Part shown: piece after piece, positions 52,551 to 60,505 of the stretch
Position numbering within the stretch: the first letter of the stretch is position 1
How the letters are laid out: every line of letters begins with the position of its first letter
NCBI RefSeq assembly: GCF_001422445.1
Contig: NZ_LMNA01000006.1
Coordinates: 133,106 to 197,105 of the forward strand
Reading direction: 5' to 3'
DNA: 64,000 nt
Source of the DNA: Pseudorhodoferax sp. Leaf274
GTDB taxonomy: Bacteria; Pseudomonadota; Gammaproteobacteria; Burkholderiales; Burkholderiaceae_C
The notes under the pieces: generated by a model
What the model saw: only the letters and a program-made list of their open reading frames with translations
Told to the model about the DNA's origin: nothing
The model's database searches: none
Made by a program: the position numbers and the translations under genes

Positions 52551-55526
52551 ATGTTGCTCACCCGCAAGTCCCATCCCGGTCCCGCGGCCCCGGTGTCCTC
52601 CGGCCTGGTGACGCACCTGGCGCGCGGACTCGCGCATGCCGTGCCCACCATCGACCGCCGGGCCTTCCTGCGCCGCTCCGGCCTGGGTGTCGGCGCCGGC
52701 ATCGCGGCATCGCAGCTGACCCTGGTCAAGAAGGTCGAGGCCGCGGCGGAAGCCCCGGCCACGGGCAAGGGCAAGGTCGAGGTCAAGCGCACCGTCTGCG
52801 GCCACTGCTCGGTGGGCTGCGCCGTCGATGCCGTGGTCGAGAACGGCGTGTGGGTGCGCCAGGAGCCGGTGTTCGACTCGCCCATCAACATGGGCGCACA
52901 TTGCGCCAAGGGCGCGGCGCTGCGCGAGCACGGGCATGGCGAGTTCCGCTTGAAGTACCCGATGAAGCTCGTCAACGGCAAGTACGAGCGCATCGGCTGG
53001 GACCAGGCGCTGAGCGAGGTCAGCGCCAAGCTGCTGGAGCTCAAGAAGGCCAGCGGCCCCGATTCCATCTTCATCGTCGGCTCGTCCAAGCACAACAACG
53101 AGCAGGCCTACCTGCTGCGCAAGTGGCTGTCGTTCTGGGGCAGCAACAACACCGACCACCAGGCGCGCATCTGCCACAGCACCACGGTGGCGGGCGTCGC
53201 CAACACCTGGGGGTATGGCGCGATGACCAACTCCTACAACGACATGCAGAACGCCAAGGCGGCGCTGTACATCGGCTCCAACGCGGCCGAGGCGCACCCG
53301 GTGTCGATGCTGCACCTGCTGCACGCCAAGGAGACGGGCTGCAAGGTGATCGTGGTCGATCCGCGATTCACGCGCACGGCGGCCAAGGCCGACGAGTACG
53401 TGCGCATCCGCTCGGGCACCGACATCGCCTTCGTGTTCGGCGTGCTGTACCAGGTGTTCAAGAACGGCTGGGAAGACAAGAAGTACCTCGAGGACCGCGT
53501 CTACGGCATGCAGCAGGTGCGCGACGAGGTGCTCGCCAAGTGGACGCCGGACAAGGTGCAGGAGGTCTGCGGCGTCGACGAGGCCACCACGCTCAAGGTC
53601 GCCAGGATCATGGCCGAGAACCGGCCCAGCACGCTGGTGTGGTGCATGGGGCAGACGCAGCACACCATCGGCAACGCCATGGTGCGCGCCTCGTGCATCC
53701 TGCAACTGGCGCTGGGCAACATCGGCAAGTCGGGCGGCGGCGCCAACATCTTCCGCGGCCACGACAACGTGCAGGGCGCCACCGACGTCGGCCCCAACCC
53801 CGATTCGCTGCCCGGCTACTACGGCCTGGCCGAGGGTTCGTTCAAGCACTTCGCCGCCACCTGGGGCGTGGACTTCGAGTGGATCAAGCAGCAGTACGCG
53901 CCCGGCATGATGACCAAGCCCGGCATGACGGTGTCGCGCTGGATCGACGGCGTGCTCGAGAAGAACGAACTGATCGACCAGGACAGCAACCTGCGCGGCC
54001 TGGTGTTCTGGGGCCATGCGCCCAACTCGCAGACGCGCGGCCTGGAGATGAAGACGGCGCTGGACAAGCTCGACCTGCTGGTCGTGGTCGACCCGTTCCC
54101 GAGCGCCACGGCCGCGATGGCGGCCATGCCCGGCAAGGCCGGCGACCTGAACCCCAACCGCGCCGTCTACCTGCTGCCGGCGACCACGCAGTTCGAGACC
54201 AGCGGCTCGTGCACGGCCTCGAACCGCTCGGTGCAGTGGCGCGAGAAGGTCATCGAGCCGCTGTGGGAGAGCCGCAGCGACCACATGATCATGTACCAGC
54301 TGGCCGAGAAGCTGAGCTTCGGCAAGGAACTGGTCAAGAACTACAAGCTGCAGAAGGTCAAGGGCATGGACGAGCCCGTGCCCGAGGACATCCTGCGCGA
54401 GATCAACAAGTGCGTCTGGACCATCGGCTACACCGGCCAGAGCCCCGAGCGGCTGAAGGCGCACATGCGCAACATGAACGTCTTCGACGTGAAGACCTTG
54501 CGCGCCAAGGGCGGCATCGACAAGGAGACCGGCTACGTGCTGGACGGCGACTACTTCGGCCTGCCCTGGCCCTGCTGGGGCACGCCCGAGATGAAGCACC
54601 CCGGCACGGCCAACCTGTACGACACCAGCCAGCACGTGATGGACGGCGGGGGCAACTTCCGCGCGAACTTCGGCGTGGAGCGCGAGGGCGTCTCGCTGCT
54701 GGCCGCCGACGGTTCGCACAGCAAGGGCGCGGACCTCACCACCGGCTACCCCGAGTTCGACCACCTGCTGCTCAAGAAGCTGGGCTGGTGGGGCGAGCTC
54801 AGCGAGGCCGAGCAGAAGGCCGCCGAGGGCAAGAACTGGAAGACCGACCCCACCGGTGCCATCATCCGCGTGACCATGAAGAACCATGGCTGCCACCCGT
54901 TCGGCAACGCCAAGGCGCGCGCCGTGGTCTGGAACTTTCCCGACCCGATTCCGCAGCACCGCGAACCGCTGTACAGCACGCGCGCCGACCTCGTCGCCAA
55001 GTACCCGACCCACGACGACAAGAAGACCTTCTGGCGCCTGCCCACGCTCTACAAGACCGTGCAGGAGCAGAACAAGGACATCGGCAAGACCTTCCCGCTG
55101 GTCATGACCTCGGGCCGGCTGGTCGAGTACGAGGGCGGCGGCGAGGAGACCCGCTCCAACCCCTGGCTGGCCGAGCTGCAGCAGGAGATGTTCGTCGAGA
55201 TCAACCCGCGCGCCGCCAACGACCGCGGCATCCGCAACGGCGACCACGTCTGGGTCAAGACCCCGCCGATGGCCGCGCTGCCCGACTTCAAGGGCCTGAA
55301 GGTGCGCGCCATGGTCACCGAGCGCGTGGACGCGGGCACCGTGTTCCTGCCCTTCCACTTCTCGGGCCGTTGGGGCGGCATCGACCTGGCCAAGTACTAC
55401 CCCGAGGGCGCGATGCCCATCGTGCGGGGCGAGGCGATCAACACCGCCACCACCTACGGCTACGACAGCGTCACGATGATGCAGGAAACCAAGACCACCG
55501 TGTGCCAGATCGAGAAGGCCGCATAA
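52551..55526 (+). CDS. fdhA: Formate dehydrogenase alpha subunit (molybdopterin, Cys form, periplasmic)
   Basis: The 991-residue catalytic subunit oxidises formate to CO2. A Tat signal (DRRAFLRRSGLGVG, 35-48) directs it to the periplasm. The 4Fe-4S cluster ligands are C83, C86, C90 and C118, and K120 is the conserved electron-path lysine. The active-site residue is a cysteine, C208, followed by H209 (QARICHSTTVAG), so this is a Cys rather than selenocysteine enzyme. MGD-binding motifs and a C-terminal VWVKTPPM...GTVFLPFHFSG domain follow. It belongs to the FDH3 (FdhA3-type) family. Start at 52551. Confidence 0.94.
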   Translation: MLLTRKSHPGPAAPVSSGLVTHLARGLAHAVPTIDRRAFLRRSGLGVGAGIAASQLTLVKKVEAAAEAPATGKGKVEVKRTVCGHCSVGCAVDAVVENGVWVRQEPVFDSPINMGAHCAKGAALREHGHGEFRLKYPMKLVNGKYERIGWDQALSEVSAKLLELKKASGPDSIFIVGSSKHNNEQAYLLRKWLSFWGSNNTDHQARICHSTTVAGVANTWGYGAMTNSYNDMQNAKAALYIGSNAAEAHPVSMLHLLHAKETGCKVIVVDPRFTRTAAKADEYVRIRSGTDIAFVFGVLYQVFKNGWEDKKYLEDRVYGMQQVRDEVLAKWTPDKVQEVCGVDEATTLKVARIMAENRPSTLVWCMGQTQHTIGNAMVRASCILQLALGNIGKSGGGANIFRGHDNVQGATDVGPNPDSLPGYYGLAEGSFKHFAATWGVDFEWIKQQYAPGMMTKPGMTVSRWIDGVLEKNELIDQDSNLRGLVFWGHAPNSQTRGLEMKTALDKLDLLVVVDPFPSATAAMAAMPGKAGDLNPNRAVYLLPATTQFETSGSCTASNRSVQWREKVIEPLWESRSDHMIMYQLAEKLSFGKELVKNYKLQKVKGMDEPVPEDILREINKCVWTIGYTGQSPERLKAHMRNMNVFDVKTLRAKGGIDKETGYVLDGDYFGLPWPCWGTPEMKHPGTANLYDTSQHVMDGGGNFRANFGVEREGVSLLAADGSHSKGADLTTGYPEFDHLLLKKLGWWGELSEAEQKAAEGKNWKTDPTGAIIRVTMKNHGCHPFGNAKARAVVWNFPDPIPQHREPLYSTRADLVAKYPTHDDKKTFWRLPTLYKTVQEQNKDIGKTFPLVMTSGRLVEYEGGGEETRSNPWLAELQQEMFVEINPRAANDRGIRNGDHVWVKTPPMAALPDFKGLKVRAMVTERVDAGTVFLPFHFSGRWGGIDLAKYYPEGAMPIVRGEAINTATTYGYDSVTMMQETKTTVCQIEKAA

Positions 55527-55538
55527 GGAGACCCCAGC

Positions 55539-56132
55539 ATGGCACGCATGAAATTCATCTGCGATTCGGAACGCTGCATCGAATGCAACGGCTGCGTCAC
55601 CGCCTGCAAGGCCGAGAACGATGTCCCCTGGGGCGTGAACCGCCGCCGCGTGGTGACGCTGGGCGACGGCCAGCCGGGCGAGAAGAGCATCTCGGTGGCC
55701 TGCATGCACTGCAGCGACGCACCTTGCATGGCGGTGTGCCCGGTCGACTGCTTCTACCGCACCGACGAGGGCGTGGTGCTGCACGACAAGGACGTGTGCA
55801 TCGGCTGCGGCTACTGCAGCTATGCCTGCCCGTTCGGTGCGCCGCAGTTCCCGAGCAACGGCGCCTTCGGCCTGCGCGGCAAGATGGACAAGTGCACCTT
55901 CTGCGCCGGCGGCCCCGAGGAGCACGGCAGCGCGGCCGAGAACGAGAAGTACGGCCGCAACCGGCTGTCCGAAGGCAAGCTGCCGGCCTGCGCCGAGATG
56001 TGCTCGACCAAGGCCCTGCTGGGCGGCGACGGCGATGTGGTGGCCGACATCTTCCGCACCCGCGTGCTGCACCGTGGCAAGGGCAGCGAGGTCTGGGGCT
56101 GGGGCACCGCCTACGGAAAGCCAGGCAAGTGA
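55539..56132 (+). CDS. fdhB: Formate dehydrogenase beta subunit, four-cluster ferredoxin
   Basis: The 197-residue protein carries four cysteine groups for 4Fe-4S clusters: CIECNGCVTAC, CMHCSDAPCMAVC, CIGCGYCSYAC and CTFC paired with CAEMC. It wires electrons from the catalytic subunit to the membrane cytochrome b. It lacks its own signal and probably rides with the Tat-exported alpha subunit. GGAG lies before its ATG (TAAGGAGACC). It starts 12 bp after the alpha gene. Confidence 0.93.
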   Translation: MARMKFICDSERCIECNGCVTACKAENDVPWGVNRRRVVTLGDGQPGEKSISVACMHCSDAPCMAVCPVDCFYRTDEGVVLHDKDVCIGCGYCSYACPFGAPQFPSNGAFGLRGKMDKCTFCAGGPEEHGSAAENEKYGRNRLSEGKLPACAEMCSTKALLGGDGDVVADIFRTRVLHRGKGSEVWGWGTAYGKPGK

Positions 56133-56365
56133 TGGCACGCGCACCCATCTCCTGCGCGGCGCTGGCCGCAGCCGCCTTGCTGCTGACCGCCTGCGGCGAG
56201 AAGCCGCAGCACGCGGGCACCAGCCATGGCAACAGCACGCCGGCATGGAACGGCCCGCAGACGGGCTTCACCGCGCCTGGCTGGAAGCCGGGCGACCAGG
56301 CCAGCTGGGACGAGCAGATCAAGCAGCGCAACCGCGGCCAGAACGAGTACACGCGGCTGCCCTGA
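56132..56365 (+). CDS. Small lipoprotein in formate dehydrogenase operon
   Basis: The 77-residue protein starts MARAPISCAALAAAALLLTACGEKP, with lipobox LTAC (C21). The mature part is hydrophilic (GTSHGNSTPAWNGPQTGFTAPGWKPGDQASWDEQIKQRNRGQNEYTR). Its ATG overlaps the stop of the beta-subunit gene by one base. It is a candidate assembly or anchoring factor but no function is known. It is too small for confident family assignment. Confidence 0.7.
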   Translation: MARAPISCAALAAAALLLTACGEKPQHAGTSHGNSTPAWNGPQTGFTAPGWKPGDQASWDEQIKQRNRGQNEYTRLP

Positions 56366-56388
56366 CCACCCATGCGGAGGCCCCGACC

Positions 56389-57534
56389 ATGAAACTGGTG
56401 TTCTCTCGCTGGATCGCCATCGGCCTGCTGGGCGCCGCCGGCGCCTGGGCACAGGCCCCGGCTCCGGAGCCGGCCACCGCGCCGGCCCCGAATGGCCCGC
56501 CGGCCGGCTTCGTGGCGCCGGCCGAGCCGAAGCCCGACGACAGCAATGCGGCGCGCGCCAAGTCCCAGCCGGGCAACAACGCGCCCTTCTGGCGCGGGGT
56601 GCGCAACTCGGGCGAGGTCGAGGGCGTGACCAACATCCCCGGCATCGAGAAGGGCGTGCTGATCCAGCGCTTCGAGCGCTACCCCGGCGCCGACTACGCC
56701 ACGGCCGGCGAGTCCTGGCGGCAGGTGCGCAACCGCCTGATCATTCCCTATGGCGGTTCGCTGATGCTGATCGCGCTGGTGGCCATCGCGCTGTTCTATT
56801 TCGGCCGCGGCACCATCGGGCACGCCCATGCGGAAGGTGGGCTGCGGCGCATCGAGCGCTTCACGCCCTTCGAGCGCTCGGCCCACTGGCTCAACGCCAT
56901 CGCGTTCGTGTTGCTGGGCATCTCCGGCGTGGTCATGGCCTTCGGCAAGTTCCTGCTGCTGCCGTGGATGGGGCACACGGTCTTCGGCCTCGTCACGTAT
57001 GGGCTCAAGACGCTGCACAACTTCGTCGGCCCGCTGTTCGCCGTGTCGCTGCTGGTCATCATCTTCACCTTCCTGAAGGACAACCTGCCGCGCGCGGAGG
57101 ACTGGACCTGGGTCAAGAAGGCGGGCGGCATGTTCTCTGGCCACGAGGTGCCATCGCACCGCTTCAACGCTGGCGAGAAGGGCATCTTCTGGGGCGGCGT
57201 GTTCGTGCTGGGCCTGACCGTCGTGGCGTCCGGCCTGGTGCTGGACCAGTTGGTGCCCAGCCTGGCCTACACGCGCGGCACCATGCAGGTCGCCCACATG
57301 TTCCACGCCACCGGCGCGGTGCTGATGATGTGCGCCTTCTTCGGCCACATCTACCTGGGCACCATCGGCATGCGCGGCGCCTACAAGGCCATGCGCAACG
57401 GCTACGTCAGCGAAGACTGGGCCCAGGAACACCACGCGCTGTGGTACGAGGACATCCGGGCCGGCAAGATCCCCGCGCAGCGCTCGGGCACCTCGGCGCC
57501 GCAGGAGCCCATGCGCCAGGCCCGCGAGGCGTGA
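56389..57534 (+). CDS. fdhC: Formate dehydrogenase gamma subunit, cytochrome b556
   Basis: The 381-residue membrane subunit takes electrons from the ferredoxin subunit to quinone. A signal peptide (AGAWAQA) and a long Pro-rich N-terminal linker precede five hydrophobic helices: about 123-143, 165-187, 200-226, 262-286 and 303-324. Candidate heme ligands are H in SAHWLNAIAF, LHNFVGP, QVAHMFHATGA and FGHIYLG. It fits the FdnI/FdoI family. The start ATG at 56389 follows CATGCGGAGGCCCC with a good ribosome site. Confidence 0.92.
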   Translation: MKLVFSRWIAIGLLGAAGAWAQAPAPEPATAPAPNGPPAGFVAPAEPKPDDSNAARAKSQPGNNAPFWRGVRNSGEVEGVTNIPGIEKGVLIQRFERYPGADYATAGESWRQVRNRLIIPYGGSLMLIALVAIALFYFGRGTIGHAHAEGGLRRIERFTPFERSAHWLNAIAFVLLGISGVVMAFGKFLLLPWMGHTVFGLVTYGLKTLHNFVGPLFAVSLLVIIFTFLKDNLPRAEDWTWVKKAGGMFSGHEVPSHRFNAGEKGIFWGGVFVLGLTVVASGLVLDQLVPSLAYTRGTMQVAHMFHATGAVLMMCAFFGHIYLGTIGMRGAYKAMRNGYVSEDWAQEHHALWYEDIRAGKIPAQRSGTSAPQEPMRQAREA

Positions 57535-57565
57535 ACGGCGCAGCCACAGCATCCGGAGATTCCCC

Positions 57566-57940
57566 ATGAAAGCCCACACCGCCCTGCTGGCCCTTGCCCT
57601 CGTGGCCGGCAGCGCCGCTGCCAAGCTGCCTGCGCTGTCGGACGAGGCCAAGGCCAAGGCGGCCGAAGCCGCCGCCAAGACGGCCTGGTCCGACAAGGTG
57701 GCCGCCTACCAGCTGTGCCAGTCGATGGACCGCGTGGCCGCCGGCTACCTCCAACGTGTACGCGCCGAGGGCAAGGCGGTGCAGGCGACGCCGACGCCGC
57801 CCTGCAGCGACCCGGGCCAGTTCAACTACATCCCGCCCGAGCCCAAGCCCATCGAGGCCGCTGGCGCACATTCGCCGCCGCAGACGGCGGCCACGCCACA
57901 CAACACCACGCAGCCTGCGGCGCCGGGATCCAAGCCCTGA
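57566..57940 (+). CDS. Small exported protein of unknown function in formate dehydrogenase operon
   Basis: The 124-residue protein has a signal peptide (1-19, ending GSAAAK) and a region KLPALSDEAKAKAAEAAAKTAWSDKVAAYQLCQSMDRVAAGYLQRVRAEGK with two cysteines (C52 and a later PPCSDPGQFNYIPP). The tail is Pro/Thr-rich. Homologues tend to follow the gamma subunit in FDH3 loci. It is probably periplasmic; no biochemical role is recognised. GGAGATTCCCC lies before its ATG. Confidence 0.7.
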   Translation: MKAHTALLALALVAGSAAAKLPALSDEAKAKAAEAAAKTAWSDKVAAYQLCQSMDRVAAGYLQRVRAEGKAVQATPTPPCSDPGQFNYIPPEPKPIEAAGAHSPPQTAATPHNTTQPAAPGSKP

Positions 57941-58017
57941 ACGCCGCGGATCTCCCGCCAGGCGCGGCCGGGTTCGAAGCCAGCCCGGACCACACCCCGC
58001 TCGCGGGCGCCCCACGC

Positions 58018-58842
58018 ATGACGCATGCGGGTGCGCCGTTGCTGCGCAGCATCGAGATCGTGGACCAGCATGGCGTGCGCCGCGGCATCGAGATCCCCGC
58101 CGAGCGCCCGCTGACCGTGTTCGTCGACAAGCGCGAACTCGTGACCCTGATGACGCTGGGCGCGAAGCCCGAGCTGCTGGTGCTGGGCTACCTGCTCAAC
58201 CAGCGCCTGGTCGGCCGCCTCGACGATGTGGCGTCCATCAGCGTCGATTGGGAGGTCGACGCCGCCGCCGTCCGCACGCGCGCGGGGCTGGCCGACCTGG
58301 AAGCCCGCACGGCGCACCGCATCGTCACCACCGGCTGCGGCCAGGGCACGGTGTTCGGCGAGGCCATGGGCGCGCTCGACGGCATGCAGTTGCCCGACGC
58401 ACAGGCCGCCCGCATCACGCAGCGCCAGCTGTACGCGCTGATGGACAGCCTGAAGCAGCGCGACACGGTCCACCGCCGCGCCGGCTCGGTACATGGCTGC
58501 GCGCTCTTCGACGGCGCGCGCATGCTGGTGTTTGCCGAGGATGTCGGTCGGCACAACGCCATTGACACCATCGCGGGCTGGATGCTGGTGCACGGGGTCG
58601 GCGGTGCCGACAAGGTCTTCTTCACCACCGGCAGGCTCACCAGCGAGATGGTGATCAAGGCCGCGCAGATGGGCGTGCCCATCGTGGTCTCGCGCAACGG
58701 CGTCACCGCCATGGGCCACGACCTGGCCACGCGCCTGGGCATGTGCCTGTTCGGCCGCGCGGCCAACCGCCACTTCCTGTGCTACACGGGCTTCGAGCGC
58801 TTCGACGCCGAGCCACAGGCGGCGCCGCCCACGTCCGCCTGA
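58018..58842 (+). CDS. fdhD: Formate dehydrogenase accessory sulfurtransferase FdhD
   Basis: FdhD transfers sulfur from IscS to the molybdenum cofactor before insertion into formate dehydrogenase. The 274-residue protein has the catalytic loop TTGCGQGTVFG with C107, the RxGSVHGCALF motif at about 153-164, EDVGRHNAIDTIAG and TGRLTSEMV (about 203-211). The ATG at 58018 is used; earlier in-frame CTG/GTG positions would add a Pro/Ala stretch. It is the usual neighbour of FDH alpha. Confidence 0.92.
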   Translation: MTHAGAPLLRSIEIVDQHGVRRGIEIPAERPLTVFVDKRELVTLMTLGAKPELLVLGYLLNQRLVGRLDDVASISVDWEVDAAAVRTRAGLADLEARTAHRIVTTGCGQGTVFGEAMGALDGMQLPDAQAARITQRQLYALMDSLKQRDTVHRRAGSVHGCALFDGARMLVFAEDVGRHNAIDTIAGWMLVHGVGGADKVFFTTGRLTSEMVIKAAQMGVPIVVSRNGVTAMGHDLATRLGMCLFGRAANRHFLCYTGFERFDAEPQAAPPTSA

Positions 58843-58870
58843 GCGCAGCCGGGCACTGCGCGGCTGCGCC

Positions 58871-58876
58871 GACAAT
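58871..58876 (+). promoter_or_regulatory. -10-like GACAAT 11 nt before the TupBC gene
   Basis: GACAAT is followed by GCGGCCCCGCG and ATG at 58888. No ribosome-binding site is visible. It suggests a separate short-leader transcript for the transporter, although co-transcription with fdhD is possible. Confidence 0.3.
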
Positions 58877-58887
58877 GCGGCCCCGCG

Positions 58888-60375
58888 ATGCACACCATGA
58901 CCGACAGCTGGGCGCTGGCCTGGCAACTTGTCGCCCAGGCCGATCCCGAACTCCTGGGCATCACGGCGCTCTCGCTCCGCGTCAGCGCCACGGCGACGGC
59001 CGTCGGTGCCGTGGCCGGCCTGCTGCTGGGAACGTGGCTCGCGGTGGCGCGCGTGCCCGGCCATGCGCTGCTGGTCTGGCTGGTCAACACGCTGCTGGCG
59101 CTGCCGGCCGTGGTGGTGGGCCTGCTGGTGTACCTGCTGCTGTCGCGCTCCGGCCCGCTTGGGGAGCTGGGCATCCTCTTCACGCCCACCGCCATGGTCG
59201 TGGCCCAGAGCGTGCTGGTCACGCCGCTGATCGCGGCCCTCTCGCGCCGGCTGGTCCTCGCCGCGCTGGCCGAAGGGGGCGAGCAGTTGCGCTCGCTGGG
59301 CGCGCGGCCGTTCACCGCCGCCCTGCTGATGCTGGTGCACGACCGCGTCGGCGTGGCCACCGTGCTGCTGACGGCGTTTGCCCGGGCCATCGCCGAGGTC
59401 GGCGCGGTGATGATCGTGGGCGGCAACATCGCCGGCGTCACGCGCGTGATGACCACCACCATTGCGCTGGAGACCAGCAAGGGCGACCTGGGCCTGGCAT
59501 TGGCGCTGGGCTGCGTGCTGCTGGCCGTGGTGGGGGCCGTCAACGGCGCCATCGGCTTGCTGCAGTGGCTGGGCAGCCGCGCGGCACCGGGCATTGCACC
59601 AGCACCCACGCCAACCCCGCCACCGCCTGCGGTCGACGGGCCGGCAGCGCCCGCGGCACAGGCCACGCCCGTGCTCGTGGCCGAGCACATCTCCGTCCGG
59701 TACGGCCAGGTCGTGGCGCTGCGCGAGGCCTCGCTGACGCTGCGGCGCGGTGACTGCCTGGTGCTGGTCGGCGCCAACGCCTCGGGCAAGACCACGCTGC
59801 TGCAGGCGCTGCACGGCGTGCTGCCTTGCGCTGGCCGCTGCGAGCGCCTGGCGCTGCAGCCCGAGGGCCGCCTGCCGCGCGCCGCCATGGTGTTCCAGCG
59901 CCCGTTCCTCCTGCGCCTTTCGGTCTGGCGCAATGTGTGGATCGGCCTGTGGCTGGCCGGCGTGCCTGCGGCCGAGCGCCACGCACGCTGCCATGGTGCA
60001 CTGGCGCGCGTCGGGCTGCTGGCCGAGGCCCACCGGCCGGCCCGCGCCTTGTCGGGCGGCCAGCAGCAGCGCCTGGGGCTGGCAAGGGCATGGAGCCTGC
60101 AGCCGGACATCCTGTTCCTGGACGAGCCCACCGCCAGCCTCGATCCGGGCGCGCAGCGCGAGATCGAGACACTGGTGCAGGCGCTTGCCGCGGGTGGCGT
60201 CACGCTCGTCATGAGCACCCACAACCTCGGCCAGGCCAGGCGGCTGGCCACGCGCGTGGCCTATCTGCAGGGCGGGCGGCTGGTGGTGGAGCGCCCTGTG
60301 GCGCAGTTCTTCGACGGCGAGCCTCTGCCGCCCGACGCGGCCCGGTTCCTGCTGGGCGAACTGGGCTGGCGCTGA
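58888..60375 (+). CDS. Fused tungstate/molybdate ABC permease-ATPase (TupB-TupC fusion)
   Basis: In this 495-residue protein a permease and its ATPase are one chain. Residues 1-228 hold about six helices and the EAA loop EGGEQLRSLGARPF (129-142), matching TupB. A Pro/Ala linker (about 233-262) leads into a 230-residue ATPase with Walker A GANASGKTT (295-303), signature LSGGQQQR (388-395), Walker B ILFLDEP (408-414) and a switch STHN. Two copies would build the full importer. TupA, the matching receptor, is encoded at 45808. Most Tup systems use separate TupB and TupC proteins. Confidence 0.88.
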   Translation: MHTMTDSWALAWQLVAQADPELLGITALSLRVSATATAVGAVAGLLLGTWLAVARVPGHALLVWLVNTLLALPAVVVGLLVYLLLSRSGPLGELGILFTPTAMVVAQSVLVTPLIAALSRRLVLAALAEGGEQLRSLGARPFTAALLMLVHDRVGVATVLLTAFARAIAEVGAVMIVGGNIAGVTRVMTTTIALETSKGDLGLALALGCVLLAVVGAVNGAIGLLQWLGSRAAPGIAPAPTPTPPPPAVDGPAAPAAQATPVLVAEHISVRYGQVVALREASLTLRRGDCLVLVGANASGKTTLLQALHGVLPCAGRCERLALQPEGRLPRAAMVFQRPFLLRLSVWRNVWIGLWLAGVPAAERHARCHGALARVGLLAEAHRPARALSGGQQQRLGLARAWSLQPDILFLDEPTASLDPGAQREIETLVQALAAGGVTLVMSTHNLGQARRLATRVAYLQGGRLVVERPVAQFFDGEPLPPDAARFLLGELGWR

Positions 60376-60505
60376 GGCGTGCCGCCGCGGACCGGCCCCG
60401 CCCGGATGCGCGAGCGCCACGGGCTGCAAGAGGTAGACGACATGCCGGACAAGCACCGCGACGGGCCGCCCCTCGCAAGCATGGACAAGCGCTGGCTCGG
60501 TGCCG

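Noticed and set aside
52759-53180. Selenocysteine insertion in the formate dehydrogenase
   Set aside because: The active-site codon for residue 208 is TGC (cysteine), not TGA, so no SECIS is needed.
51936-56246. Long open frame antisense to the formate dehydrogenase genes
   Set aside because: It mirrors the sense coding regions on high-GC DNA, has low-complexity Ala/Arg/Gly/His-rich composition and no recognisable domains.
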